NCBI GenBank assembly: GCA_035235625.1
Contig: CP141140.1
Span: 56,539,351 to 56,603,350 of the forward strand
Length of the DNA stretch: 64,000 nt
Direction of reading: 5' to 3'
Source of the DNA: Saururus chinensis
Lineage: Eukaryota > Streptophyta > Magnoliopsida > Piperales > Saururaceae
Shown here one piece after another: positions 11,382-24,371 of the stretch. The position numbers and the translations under genes were made by a program. The notes below the pieces were generated by a model, which was not told the origin of the DNA, did no database searches, and was given only the letters and a program-made list of their open reading frames with translations. Every line of letters begins with the position of its first letter. Within the stretch, counting starts at the first letter, position 1.

Positions 11382-13857
11382 TGCCTCAATTCTAAGGTTG
11401 GAATGCTTGCACACGAAAAAGAAGATGAAGGGTAAAAAAGAGAAAGAAGTTAGAGGGTTCTATGCAATACTTAAGAACACACCCTCTAATATAAAGATCA
11501 GTGCTATAAAACCACCCCCAGTTTCTGTCCGCTCAGCTCCGGTGTTGGCTAGCACACAGGAATTTTAACCCGCATAGATCTAGTTTTTCGCTAGATAAAA
11601 TTGGCACAAGCAGTTTCACATTATAATACATGATATCCATGGGATTCATATGTTAGATACCAATTCTATTTTGGAGTTGTCTAATATGACCCATTTTCAT
11701 GACATGACCAATACTTGGTGATCAACACTGGGATTGGGAGGGTGTCATATCATTAAGAAAGTGGTGAAAAAGTGAACCAAATCCGAGAGTTCCTAAAGTT
11801 CTCCCTTTCATATATTTACATTGTAGCCATGGTAGGTAATCATAAAAATATTTTTCTTATATTTTATAGGGAGTAGATACAACTAATATTAGCAACATGC
11901 AATGAATACTTTTTTGAAATATTTTATTGACTTGTTCCATAACCAGACTCCATGATAATGGTACACACTGGTCATAGCATAGTTAAGCTGCAGTTAATGA
12001 TTTTTCTTATAGAAGAAAGAAAATAGACTAAAAGAACAAAGTTGGTCATGTGATCTCTATCCTTGAGCTCACGGGGAAGGGACTCCCATGTGATAGTGCC
12101 AACAAACTACTTATGCAACAGCCAATGTGGGATTACAACATCAATACCATTACTATCTACGGTTTGACTTGATCATATGTAGAGAAGGGCTAGCAGCCGT
12201 CAAAGGTTTTTTTGACCAGATAATTCGTTTTACTACATTTCTTGGTCCGGCAAATTAGAAATTCATGTCTGCATGTGCGTTATTTGATGTAAATCAGTGA
12301 GAAGTTCCTGGATACCACTCCTTATCAATCTCACATTGGAGAACCGATATTAATGAAAAAGGATCCTTGAATCCTTGCAAATTTGACCAGGCGTGAGCAA
12401 GATGAAGTGATCTTTGCAACAGGATGCCCCACAAAGGGTGGATTCCACCACATCTTCAGTATCAGTATTTGTCTGGCCCCTGTCAAGCCACATTGTGATG
12501 AAGGAATCTCTGTCTCACTGCACTTATCTGGTCCTGATCAAAAGCGCGTGGTGACAGATTTATAGCCGCATTTTTTCTCGGGCATATCATGACCGTATCA
12601 GGTCACGATGGCCGCTCTTTGGCTGCTGTGCTGGGAGCATTGACGGAGAGGGCTGTCTTTGTTCTTAGAAGAAAATCACCTTGGAGGGAGGGTGGGAGTT
12701 GGTCAGATCCCTTCCAGTGCATTCAATTTCCAATTGGGAACGAGAACTTAACAACCCCAAAGCTAACAACCCAAACCACAGAAAGAAAATGCAACCCCAA
12801 CAGGAGGTAGATTCTGATTCCACCGGGATTATCTCTAGAAGCTACCCCAGAGCAAACCCACCAGATAAACCTGGATTGCCTCTAGAATCTCCACCCACAT
12901 TCAATTTTTAAGGGCTGTCACGAGGTTAATTCCGTTTAACCCGATTAATATTTGAAGGTTTGAATTTTATGTTCTCAATGCTCAACCTTGTCGTAATGTC
13001 TTTTTCTTTGTTGTTAAAAGGCGACATTGGAGAAGCCACAACGGCCATAAGTCTTAATTGATCACACATATTCCAAATTATGCTTTGAGAATTCATTTTT
13101 TGTTACAATGTTTGGCTACATAACGAGCCTCCCAATAAGGCAAAAATAAGATAGGATGTCAATCTCACGAGAAGACTTACTACTATGTGGCTTTGATAGA
13201 TATGAAAAATGAGCAATCCTCATCTTCAAATTATAGGTATTGGGCATTTATATATAAAAAATCTCTTGGAAAATTTTCACATTATTAGTAATATTTTTTT
13301 GACTTTTTAAATTACTTTAAAAGTCAAAGTATTATCAATTCGTAATAATAAAATATAGGTCAAAATCAACTGTGTACAGAAGAATGACTATTTATTAATT
13401 TATGTAATTATAAAAAATATAAAATAAGGCTTATCATACATTAATAAAATTAAAGTAGTGTGATGTATATAATTAGTATGTAACAAAAGAACTTGACACA
13501 ATAAATCCAAGCGTAGACTTTCAAAGTTCTATGAGCAATCTTCATTAGCATTAACATATCTATTCGGTCCTATAACGTCTAAGGGTGGGTGAATATAATT
13601 ATACTTAGTAGATAGAGTTAAATTTTATTAGTATGCTAAAACATATAGCATAAACAAAGATGCATAAAATATATTTTAAATAATTCATATTCAAAAGTTG
13701 ACTCAAAATAATATTATCGACTAATAGAATCAAAATCATTTCTTATATAAAAAGTTAGATAAAATAGTTCATCATAGAATCTGGTAAACTTAGATCAATC
13801 CTTTGTAAGCAGAATCTGATAAACAATTTAAAATCGAATAAATTATTTTTCACATAA
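11382..13857. other. Intergenic, nothing recognised
   Basis: AT-rich with a GC-richer patch at about 12380-12910 that is open on the plus strand in short frames. None resembles a family I know, and no splice-consistent gene was found. Confidence 0.3.
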
Positions 13858-15317
13858 TGTAGTTGATACCGAAGCAGCATACACCCGTGCTTGTGAGGCA
13901 ACGGGATCAGAATAAAAAGGATTTTTCCACGATATCCAACTTCATGGGCTTGCCATATGCCTTAATAGGCGGTACCTAGGAGTTATACTTCGATAATTTT
14001 TAGGCTTTATACCAAATAACTACCATTTAAAACCGATGATAGTTTTTGCATTTTATACTAAATAATCCGGTCAAAATCATTCATAAATGTAATTCAAATA
14101 ATAATAATAATTTAAATAAACGTATTACAATGAAATCCCACTAAGAGGCATACACGAGGTTATTATTTTAGCGTATGTCTACCCTTAATAATATCTTTTT
14201 TAAAATAATATTAAATTAAGAGACGAATAAATTACGAAATAGAATGCCTAGTAGTAGCACAAAATTAGAGCTTAAAGCTACCTGCCATTCACTTTTGAAA
14301 TTGACCGGAGTAATGGCCGACAGTCGGGGCCTGGTCTCATTCCTAAGCTTCGGAGCGACAGGTAGAACCTTCTCTCATGTTGGGACAAGATTTCCTTACG
14401 GCCTTGAAAGGAGCGAACGGAACCTCCCCTTGCTTTGGGAAGAATTTTGGACAAAGTCTCCCCATTAACTAGAACATTTTCTTCCTCCGGCCTGAAAGCA
14501 GCTAATGAAGCCTCCCTTTACCCCTAGTCATTTTCCCTTTTTGAATAGCTAACTCGAAAAATGGACTCTTTTACAATGTGAAGCGCCCTCAAATTAGCTA
14601 GGAACAGTTTTTGAACGAAAGAAATCGGACGAAAAATGACTTAGAAACATACGTAAAAAATTTTCATAGCAAGCAGAGGTTAGATGAAGGGTCTGGGGCG
14701 AGTTGAGAACCTCCCCACCCTCCCCCTTTTATAGGGAAAATAGGCCATTAGATGTGCGACATGTATTGTGCATCTAACAACGCTGCAGGAGCATGGCTCT
14801 TGCAATAGTCATCTCTTGCAGGCTCACCTACTGCTGCAAGTTGTTTCACATGCCATGGTAGGTGACCTACCATGGCAGGTGGCGTCGGCCATGGCTAATG
14901 CCAAAAAAATATTTTATATTTTTTAAAATTTTATTTCTAATATTAAACAAAATTTAAAACTTCAAATCAGTGTAACTCCATATCCTGAATTTGGAATCAC
15001 TCGTTCTTTGTACCAGTGGACTCATATCAATGAGCCTTGCAAAACAAGACATACAATGATATGTTTTCTCGCTAATTTAAAGTGGGCCCCACCCACAATA
15101 TGCTTCTAAGGCCATAACCCTTATCCCAGTATCCGTTTGACATGTTCTTGGGCTCGATACATTCATCTCTCTGAGCCCTATTAAATATCTTATGGCTCCC
15201 CAAACGAATCAAGCTTAAAATAGTCCAATTCTTTTGAAAAAAGTTTATTGGGCCCTAAAACTCGCTAATGGGCCCAACTATTCAAATTTCAAAACATAAG
15301 AAATATGGGGCGTTACA
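13858..15317 (-). mobile_element. LTR-like fossil, minus orientation
   Basis: The right edge reads GGGGCGTTACA, which on the minus strand is a TGTAACGCCCC LTR start. A CCCTATAAAAGGGG TATA box for the minus strand lies at about 14725-14740, with repeat-rich leader-like sequence beyond it, the arrangement of an LTR. The left edge is uncertain; 13858 is the best TG start, with flanks CATAA and CATCT matching poorly. Related in layout to the fossil around 52-56 kb. Solo or broken; no internal domain seen. Confidence 0.4.
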
Positions 15318-15900
15318 CATCTCCGCCTTTCTCCCTCAACTACTTCATTTTTTGTTGTCTTATCTTTCTCTTGCATGCACTGTAAGTACATATTTTATTA
15401 TATGTAGGCTGATGACTTTATTTTGGTAAACAAAACAACGCCAAAGTAAGGTGTAATTTTAGTTATAGGAATTGTCTATTTACTGCTCAAGTTCATATGT
15501 TGAAGATGAAACTGAATGTGAAGACTCAAATGGTGTTTCAACATGTAAAACATATATATGCATGTCACACACACTTAGGGAGCAAAAGGCTAGATGAAAA
15601 TTGGTGAAACAATTTGAGATTTTTCTCGAACATCAAACGATCAATTGATAAAAGCAAAGATCGATCAGAATATATTTGGTCAAATTCCAAAATATATAAC
15701 AATTAATTGCATGGTAAATGAACAATCAGTGGTAGGCTAGTTTTCAAATAAAACATAGAACGAACAATCGCCTTGTCAAACAATCGATCTATTCTTGTCA
15801 ATTTTGTTAAAAATAAGACATATTAAGGGGAAATTATTTTTTTTATTGTAAGTCTAACATCTAAAACGACTTAGGGTCTATATAAGGGGTGTTGGGACTA

Positions 15901-15928
15901 GTAGTGGCAACAAGTGGGTTGTGCCAAA
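15901..15928. mobile_element. Left terminus of a hAT element split by a solo LTR
   Basis: The sequence TAGTGGCAACAAGTGGGTTGTGCC looks like a hAT terminus (TAGTGGTGGCAAACGGG-type). The adjoining LTR inserted just inside it, and hAT transposase remains lie on the far side of the LTR at 20596-20856. The matching right terminus was not found. Confidence 0.45.
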
Positions 15929-16689
15929 CCCACTATCACGCCAGAAATTTTTACACATATTTTCCTTAAAATTTTACAAAGAATTTTTTTTTTGCAATAT
16001 AACATCTATAAATAGTAAAAATTGATAAAATTAAACTTGTGTAAATATTTTTCATAAATATAAACCATCATACATAAGTTTTTCAACTTAAACTTTGTCA
16101 AATCATCATACGGCTAAGCCAAGCAATCTCAGGCATGAATCAAATACAAAACATAAAATTAAATGTCATGGTCATAGGATTAAATGAAAATATACCCCAT
16201 TTGTCTCTGAGTACAAATCCCATAATAGTTCAAAGTGTGAAGTCTCATATACCAGTCCAGAATAATATAAACATCTCAACTCACATCTCAGTCAATACAA
16301 CAATTATCAATTTAATACATCAAGTCGTGGCAAAACTACAAAGGACTCATATTGAACAAAAGGCATACTAAAAGTCTAAAAAGATAGGTCCTTCAACAAC
16401 AACATGAGTCTAATCAAGGACCTACAAAAGCCTCCAAAACATATGGGGTTAAAAAGAACAAAAAATGAGTATTCTCATACTCAGTAGGAGAATTCAACTT
16501 AGTGAACTCTGTAAGTTCAAATATAATTTTTTTCATAGAACATCAACATGAAGGAGGAAAGCATAAAGAAATCATGACTCACTATAAACATATGCTCATA
16601 CACATTAGCTTACCAGACATTCTTACCCATACTTGTACACTTACCTTCTTACTCATACCGTCATACTCAAATTCATATACTTATAGTCT

Positions 16690-17570
16690 TGCTCGAAGGG
16701 TCTTACACTTACTTTTACTCAGAATCTTACAATCCTACTCTTACTCAAAATCTTAGACTTACTATCGATAACTAAAGCCCTTTGCAATTTAATTAGCTCA
16801 AGCATCAAAGGAAATGAATGTCACTAGGGCGTCACCTTATCCTTCGGGGAGTAACTAGACACCGTGGATTTTTTTGAAGGCAAGGCATACCTATACTCAT
16901 GGGGCATAGGATCAAATAGGTAAAAGTAGATCCATAATACTACTTACCAGAGCGCTGAAACGTCCACTCCCTGGGGCCATACAGTGCCAACAAAGGGCCA
17001 TATAATGGCAACAAAGGGCAGAAACCATATAGTGCCACTTTTGGGTGGAAACTTACAACACATACTCTGGGCAAAAATATGCACCGTCTTAATAAAGTGT
17101 CAAACATTTGGGCTTAAATACAATACAAAGACAACATCCCATAAGATAAATACCATGACTATACATGAAAAATGCTCAACCAACAATTTACCGATTGGCT
17201 CAAATATGGAACTTAATCCTACTAACCCTTAAGGTTTTGTACTCATAGTCTTACACTTACAAAGTTATACTTCTCGCTAACAACTAGAGTCAATTAAAGC
17301 ACTAATTGACTCTAGTATCCTAAAAAAAGAATGCTACTAGTTCATCACCTTAACCTTCGGAGAGGATTCTATATGCCATGAATTTTTTACCGAAGACAAA
17401 GTATACCTATACTCATGGGCACAAGATCAAATAGGTAAGGAAGATCCATGATACTACTTACTTGAGCATGCAAATGTCAATGTCCACCCTATGGAGCCAT
17501 ACAATACTAAGGGAAAAAATCTTCTAGTGCCACTCTTGGACCAAAACTTACGATGTCACTCTTAGGCGAA
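16690..17570. repeat. Direct duplication of about 540-bp period inside the LTR
   Basis: Shared ordered phrases in both halves: CATAGTCTTACACTTAC-like start, TCACCTTA.CCTTCGG, GGCATACCTATACTCATGG, GATCAAATAGGTAA, ATACTACTTAC, GTCCAC.CC..GG.GCCATACA, and TAGTGCCACT. The order and spacing are kept, so this is one tandem duplication that has since diverged. Confidence 0.7.
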
Positions 17571-18975
17571 AAACTTACGGGGTTCTCAAAATAGTAGTAG
17601 ATGTCTAGGCTTAAACAAAGGACCAAGATAAAACCTCGATGGGTAAGTGCCACAATGGTCTCATAATGGCAAATCATTGATTGGTTGGCAACAAGATACA
17701 GAACTCAATTCGTTGGAAGTAACCAAAGCCCCACTCTCTTACTATCAATTTCCTTGGTTCCAATATGTTCAAGTTTATATACATTATGCTGGTACAATTA
17801 TGGTATGAAATCTTACTATCTTACATTCTTCCTATAAAACTCTAAGCCCTAAGTTTGTCTACTCCCAAAACCCTAATGTCTAATGTTAGCCGCACCAACA
17901 TCCAAACCAATCCAATCCGTAACTCTGCATGCTTGTTGAACCTTAAAGTCTTTTACTTATCCAGTATTCGATCCAATCTCAACTAACCCTAGCCCATCAC
18001 ACATGCCCATCGATAACGTGTATACAAACACCCTCAGACCCACGCCAAAATCTACACACAACATGTTTGACATAACTTATAATGTGTCAAACATACATCT
18101 TGCAACTCATAACTCATAGCATAGTTTACTGCATAGGCATACAAATAGACCATCTAATTAGCATGTGTATCATCCATCGCATAAACATATAAACATGCAT
18201 TTAACAAGCATGCGAGAAATTCATTGTATAGGCATTTGGTTAATTCATTTAATTAACATGTAGATAATGCATAACATAGGCATTCAACCCATTCATTGAA
18301 CTAGCTTGCGGAAAAATCTTCCCTACGAACATACGGACAATCCACCAATCATCAAACCATTAAACACACAATCCAATTATTATTCTGACAACCTCATAAC
18401 ATGCTATTCCACACGATATCCTTATCATTGTGCATTAAGAAGATTCATTTATCTTGGTCCTAGAATGCATTCTCACATAAAAGCACACTAGTATGAAGTT
18501 AGAGAGTTCAAAGTCTCCTACCTTGATGTTTGAACGAGTTTGATGGCGGGACACACAACAACGGCAACATCGATGATAGTGGGTTGACCAATGTGTTGCC
18601 TTCACTAATATCAGGCAGCCCCTTAGTGGAAAAGCATCAAAAGGGATCGCCAAGGGTTAGGTGGAGTGTGGTTTGGTCCCAACTACACCCCCGTCGATCC
18701 AGAAGCCTCCTGATGACTCGAACAAAGGGGTGTCTAAGAGTAGAAATGCATCCTAAAGGGGTTATTAGGAGCCCAAAGGTTGTGGTGATGCATGAGTTCT
18801 CTAGTCAGCTGAGGGGAGGTTGTGGTCAGTGTTTGAAAAATCGGCCCGGTGACTGACTTGGATTGGTTGCTGGGCCGGATTAACTCGGTTCAACCGGAAG
18901 TCAACCCGGGTTGATCCATTTTTTTATATATTAGATTAAATTAATTATTAAGTATAAATATTTACACAAGATCAT

Positions 18976-19046
18976 TGTAGCTCAGGTGGTAGAGTGCTTA
19001 TATGGTGTTAATTGCGGCTAGCTTTCAAATCCCATTGTGGGCAACT
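18976..19046 (+). other. tRNA-like module 1 (pol III box-like)
   Basis: GTAGCTCAGGTGGTAGAGTGC matches the A-box/D-arm of a tRNA, and CTTTCAAATCCCATTG sits where the B-box/T-arm should be, about 70 bp in all. The T-loop is degenerate (TTCAAAT), so a working tRNA is unlikely. No anticodon assignment is attempted. Confidence 0.5.
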
Positions 19047-19084
19047 TTTATTTCTTGTACATTATAAAATAGATGTTTAAATAA

Positions 19085-19157
19085 AGTAGCCTAGTGGGTA
19101 AGTCTCCATATGGGCTACACTATGGCGTGGGTTCGAATCCTCTTCCAACCTACATAA
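19085..19157 (+). other. tRNA-like module 2 (pol III box-like)
   Basis: AGTAGCCTAGTGGGTAAGTC resembles a D-arm and GTGGGTTCGAATCCTC carries a perfect B-box (GGTTCGAATCC). Length is about 72 bp. Stem pairing is weak, so it is a tRNA-derived or tRNA-mimicking sequence rather than a clear gene. It lies about 40 bp downstream of module 1, in the same orientation. Confidence 0.5.
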
Positions 19158-20595
19158 GTTTTTCATATCTCAGAACCGGTCCAACCCATTGACTGGGTTG
19201 GTAGTTCTACTGTCTGGGTCAACTCAACCCAAAAAAGTCAGTGAACCGGCCCGGTTTGTCAACTAGGTCTGACCGGCCAGGCCGGTTCAGGTTTTAAATT
19301 GGTTGTGATAGACTCTCAAAAGTTGGAACCACCCCGAACGAAGGTTGATGGTGGTGGTTCCACACGTCGACACCCACTAAAAGGGGATAGGGAGTGTGGG
19401 CATGGATAGGAAGGGGAGGATGAGGGTAGTGGTGGCCAGATCCAGGCACTGGTTGCCCAGACGGCCATTGAACAACACATAAATATGCTATCCCAATTGG
19501 ACCTTGCAAACGGAGCGAAGGGGAGAGAAAAGAAAAAGGGTCACATAGGGGAAAGAAGGGCATGGGGAGGGAGGTCTTATCGGCCGGAGATAGCCCATGG
19601 CGGTAGAAAAATGGCCCTCTGACCGCCAAATTGTGCAAACAAAAAAAGAGGAAACAAAAAGGGTAGGGTGGAACAACGCCAATTAGGGGAAAGGAGGGGA
19701 TGGGTAGGCAGATCTGGGTTGTAGGTGGGGTAGCGGAGCTATGGCTGGAAAAAAATAGTTATTGGTGGTGGCTTGAGCAGCGGTTTTAAGCATAAATGGA
19801 CGAAAATGGGTGTAGGATCTGGCTAACTCAAAGGGGAGAGAAGGGGAGGACGGCAGCCTAGACCGGCACCGCCCAGGTCGTGGCGACTGAGCAGACCCAA
19901 GTCAAATCGAGGGTGACAGCGGCGCACATCATTTGAGGCCACCGGAAGAGGGAGATGGGAACCAAGTGGTTCCCATAAAGAAAAACCTGATCGACGCTTT
20001 GCTGAGCTACGATTCGGTTTTAACAAATCTTTGTTTTCTCTAGTCCCCCTTTTTCTGTAGTACCTCCAATTTGCGCATGGAAGCTGCTCTCTCACGTGCA
20101 TGAGTTCCCTCGAACATGTCAAAGCCCACATTCTCCACACTAAAGCCATCTATTACACTTCAAACCTGTTTTTACATGTTGAACATTATTTTCCGAATTA
20201 AACACCTTTCCCCCCTCATTTTCTCTTCCGTTCACATTGTTTTTCTTCCTTTTTCGCATTGAAAGCTTCTACAACTTATCGAGGCCCCTGACCTGTGACT
20301 AAGCTCCAAATCCGGCTCTACATGTATGAATATCGAGGCAAATACATAGAATAAATATGCCAAAATGTTAAATTTTCTCACCGAAAATTGAGCGAAAAAA
20401 TAACATAAAAGGCCATCAAAATTATAGAAAAGTTAGGGACATTACACCCACTTCCCCCATAGTTAAAAATAAAATAAAATAATAAAAAATTCTAGAAAAA
20501 TATTTATTAAATTTTTTATAAACTTACATAATAGCTAGAACCTCAAATGCAAAAATAAATAGACATTACATTATTAACTAATTAACTGTCAAATC

Positions 20596-20856
20596 TTATA
20601 AATCTTCTCCCATTTCCCCTTCAAAATTGGGAATTTGTGCCATTTTTTCTGTATCCAACCAATTCTTCAAGTAAATGCATGCCTCCAGTGCATCTGGCAT
20701 TAGTTGACTTTGTCTATTGTCCAACACCCTTACTCCTATACAAAAAGCAGTTTCTGATGCTACTGTGGACATTGGGGGGGTTAGTAAATCATGAGCTAAG
20801 GAAGACAGCACGTGATAATTCTTTCCACGAGTTTGCCACCAAGTTAAAATATTCAA
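20596..20856 (-). pseudogene. hAT transposase C-terminal fragment (hATC dimerisation domain)
   Basis: About 87 residues remain: WWQTRGKNYHVLSSLAHDLL then PMSTVASETAF then a RVLDNRQSQLMPDALEACIYLKNWL stretch. These are the hallmark blocks of the hAT C-terminal dimerisation domain. There is no ATG and the catalytic part is missing upstream, so the gene is truncated to its 3' end. With the terminus at 15901 it probably belongs to one hAT element interrupted by the 4.5-kb solo LTR. It cannot make a transposase. Confidence 0.85.
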
Positions 20857-20861
20857 ATTAT

Positions 20862-22215
20862 TAAGTTCTTATTCAATAAGAAAAGATGAAAGATCAATTT
20901 GTAAATAATTAGCTAATTTATTAGTATTAAAAACCAAATTAAGTACATAGGAGATGTTATTCCAATAACATTGGAGATCTTATTATAATAACATTAGAGA
21001 TGTTATCTAATAAGTACATAGGAAATCAACATTAATACAATGTTAGCCTGATCCCATTAAGAATAAATTATGATTTTCTATCAGAGTATATAGTGAAGCA
21101 TTGAGGCAGTGTGTCAAAAAATTGTTACAACTCTCACACACAAAAGATGCTCCTAGAGGTAAAAAAAGAGCATTTTTATTACAATATTTTGACCCCCGGG
21201 TTTGGTTTCACCCTTGAGTTTGAGGCACCCAAAGTGTTACATAAATACCAAATAAGCCCCTTGATTATGTGGTTTTTTACATATTTTTAACAAAATTGTG
21301 TTTGGATGCAAAAATTCAAATGGAATGAAAATTTCATTCCTTTCAAATGAATGCCTTGATTTAGCTAAATTTGTAAAGGAGATTTAGGCGATTCTATCAT
21401 TTATATGGAATAAGTGTCATTGTTGATTTTTTCAATTGATTTCTACTTGCCACGTACCCCATAGCCTTTTATTGCAATCTATTTCATAGAATTGGAGCAT
21501 TTGGCTACCAAGTGTAATTTTGATCTCACTCACGTACACATAAATTAACTTCTTTGAATCTGCATTCTAATTCTTCTCAATATCTAAACAGCCCCTTAAT
21601 GCCGTAGGTAAACCTATCACTTTGCCTCAACCAGGTACTTTGGATCTTAGAGTTCTTGAACTGCTTCATCTGGATTAGCATTGTGGAAAGAGAGTGTCAT
21701 AGACCGCTGCTTCTTGCTGCATGAAGCTGAGTTTATTCTGCACATGCCGTCGTTCTCTGATTTGAGAGATGATGAAATGATCTAGAGGACTTAAGAAAGG
21801 GACCTCTCAGTCTTTTAACGAGGGATGTACGGGTGTTCGTTCCTTGCATGATTGTAATTTGATGTGACTTTTAACATTTAGCAAAGACTCTTTATAGTGT
21901 AGATCGATTCATGATTTTTATTTACACCATATCTCTATTCGGTCGACATATCCCGGGGAATTGTTCATTTGCTTGAAAGAGTATATTTAATTTATAAAAT
22001 ATTTCAGTGGTAAGAACCTTGGGTGGGTTTTCTACCGTTACTTAATAGATTTGGCCGTTAGACTATTTTACAATTAAGGTGTTTAGAAGATGATGAATTA
22101 TCTCATTTCATTTAGGAAGGTGAATGAAATTTTTTTGTGCCACAAACATTGAGCACACAAGGTTATAAACTTTTTACAAGCCTATTCATACAAATACTAT
22201 GGTGGTCGGATTAAG
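20862..22215. other. Intergenic, nothing recognised
   Basis: Contains a run at 20950-21040 where GGAGATGTTATT-type phrases repeat, reminiscent of LTR end regions seen elsewhere in the window (43.1 kb, 52.0 kb). No gene or clear terminus. Confidence 0.3.
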
Positions 22216-22223
22216 CCTATAGG

Positions 22224-22618
22224 TAGAGGTGGTAAAGGTTTGGGTCAGCTTTACCTTTTACGAACGTGCCAGTCTTGAGCCTAACCAGTTTACAATAGGG
22301 CTCAGGCCCATATGTTGAATGGGTCAGGTAGGGCCTCGAAGTCAAGCCCTAGAGCCTGATCAAGCCCTACCTAAACATGGCCCAACGGGTAGGGTTGTTG
22401 GTGCCCATAAGGCCTTTTGGGATTGCCCATAGGCCCAAAAGGCCTTATGGGCCTTCGGAATCATTTTAAAAAAATTTAAAAGTGCCCACGGGCTAGCCAA
22501 GCTAGACACTTTGGGCCCTAGGGCCATGTTAGACCTACCTTTGGAGATGAGGGTCGGGCGAGGCCCAACCCGGTCCACCTGAAAGGCCTCTAACATGCCC
22601 AACCCTTTGCCACCTTTA
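22224..22618. mobile_element. hAT MITE, 395 bp
   Basis: Left end TAGAGGTGGTAAAGGTTTGGG; reverse complement of the right end TAAAGGTGGCAAAGGGTTGGG, a 17/21 match. Flanks CCTATAGG and CCTACATG agree at 6/8. The interior is rich in GGGCCTTATGGGC-type repeats. The open frame at 22360-22602 is a repeat artefact. Confidence 0.65.
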
Positions 22619-22626
22619 CCTACATG

Positions 22627-24371
22627 TGTTAATTTAATATAAAAACAGAATTACCGGTATTCTTTAATTTCTTAGTTAACCTTGCATAATGATTTACTTA
22701 TTTAGGATAATTTGTGCAAGAGGAGTTTTTATTTGGCCAATATATTCTTTCTTTGTTGTACTCATGCGGAGGGTCGGAACCATTTATTCTTCACACACCC
22801 ATATGCTAAGTGTGTCCGAAAGTTGGTTTTGACAAAATGTAACATTCACATGATTATTTTGGACTAAAGAACTTAGATGGCTTTTGAATTTTATAGAGTG
22901 GAATACCCTTGCAGCTCATTTTTTTTAATACTGTTTAATATTTATGCCACATTTGTTTGATTAAAGAGAAATAGTGGTATCTTTTTTTTGGAAAAAAGAG
23001 TCCCTATAGATATATTGGCTAAATTTATAATTTTTAAACGCTCCTTATTTCAGCTGGTTTTGGTCTCAAGTAATCTATTATTCGTCATTGTTTATTTCTT
23101 ACTAATTTTTTGTTAGATTGTTGGCTTTTTTGTTATGTCTTCTTTCCTTGTGTAGTTGTGTTTGTTTGGGTTTAATCCGTCCTTTTTAGAGGGGATTACT
23201 TGTATTGTTTATTTTTTTTGTACCCACTTTGTTTTGCTCAATAAAATTTTTAATTATAAAAAAAGGGCCTCTCTGTCTGTACTCCGTGCTGCTTATTACT
23301 TTGGCCCTTACATAGGAACTTGTTGTGGCATCAATGTTTCAGCTAAGATAAAACCTTTTGGGTGGCTTGCAGCGAAAAATATTCAACCCTCCAATGCCAA
23401 CTTGTATAAACGGATGTCCTTCAATCTATATGGCGATGTTCTGCGGTGGTACATGTGTGGCAACTGTCACCTTGGCATCAACACATAACCTTTGATCAGA
23501 TCAGTTCTTTTCTTTCTTGGATGCCACTGATTATATTATTGAATTCTTCAAAGATACCAATGTAGGAAAAGCAAATCTGGGATGGGTAGGCGAAATACAG
23601 GGTCCGTAATATGGCTTGCTAATGCAACGTTCTCAACATTCCAAGTCCGGTGGCAGTCACCGTTCCTAGGACGGAGAAGAATCGCTCTCTTCTCTGTGGG
23701 AGGCCCCTGCAGAAACTGTAATTAAATTAATTTTGAGGGGGCTTATTTTGAGGAAATGGCAAAATCCGGAGCTCGGATGCTAAATGAACACATATTCCTC
23801 TTAGAATCCGGGTTTGAAAGGCTAATTTTGGAGATTAATCTTTGCCCATTGAGCTGGCGAAGGGAGCGGTGAACTACTCATCCGTAAGCATAGCAGATGG
23901 GCTTCATCTGTTCGAGGTAATCAATTATGCCACCATATCTATACAAAAAAATTCCAATATGTATCAATTTTGAGATACAGAACCGAAAAAAGTTCACATG
24001 ATTCCTAAATTTTATCTACACGAACAAAATTGTTCACATGATTAGTGTTAGGACCTTTGGCTCAAAACTGTAAATATTATATTTGCAATTTTTCAAAAGA
24101 AAAAAAAATAGCACGAGAGCTGCCGGCTATACAGAGTGACATTTACATGCTGCGCATACAAAAATTCACCTTCCAAGAAACAAAACACATTAGCAACTCA
24201 TCGCTTAGAAGACATAAGACTAGACAATAGCCTCAGCTTCAATGCCGTTAACATGCATGCAAGCCTAGCTCATCACCAACCCCAATTTACCATCGCTGCC
24301 TCCCCATATATACCCTTAAGCTTTTCACGAGTGCAACAAGAAACACTGGTTGTCCATCTTTTCTTCTGTAA
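22627..24371. other. Intergenic downstream of the WD40 gene
   Basis: No gene seen. A LINE-like 3' tail is noted separately (about 23150-23268). The last few hundred bases before 24372 should hold the 3'-UTR of the WD40 gene (minus strand), but no clear poly(A) signal could be singled out. Confidence 0.3.
23150..23268 (+). mobile_element. Possible LINE 3' tail
   Basis: TTGTACCCACTTTG followed by GCTCAATAAAATTTTTAATTA and an A-run ending at 23267 resembles the 3'-UTR of plant L1-type LINEs. No reverse transcriptase was found upstream, so at most a 5'-truncated copy; a processed transcript is the alternative. Confidence 0.35.

Larger units (their letters stand above)
18827..19301. mobile_element. 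hAT MITE carrying two tRNA-like modules
   Basis: Left end CAGTGTTTGAAAAATCGG; the reverse complement of the right end is CAATTTAAAACCTGAACCGG. Flanks GTTGTGGT (18819-18826) and GTTGTGAT (19302-19309) match at 7/8. The subterminal regions are rich in CGGCCCGG/AACCGG repeats. Inserted into the solo LTR 15934-20446, so it is younger than that LTR. Confidence 0.8.
15934..20446 (-). mobile_element. Solo LTR of a Ty3/gypsy-type element, about 4.5 kb (fossil)
   Basis: On the minus strand it begins TGTAATGTCCC (right edge) and ends GGCGTGATA (left edge, near-canonical CA end). The flanks are both CCCAC (15929-15933 and 20447-20451), a perfect 5-bp target duplication. No internal coding region lies between, so it is a solo LTR, with a hAT MITE of 475 bp nested inside (18827-19301). 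It holds a tandem duplication: about 16690-17060 recurs at about 17240-17570, including phrases such as CCTATACTCATGGG and the ATAGTGCCACT motif. Intact flanks suggest moderate age. Confidence 0.78.

Noticed and set aside
19085-19157. Functional tRNA gene
   Set aside because: A- and B-boxes are present but the stems pair poorly and the sequence lies inside a MITE.
20441-20465. Polypurine tract plus 3' LTR start (minus strand GGGGGAAGTGGG|TGTAATG)
   Set aside because: The CCCAC bases are the target duplication of a solo LTR, matched at 15929-15933, so no internal region adjoins it.
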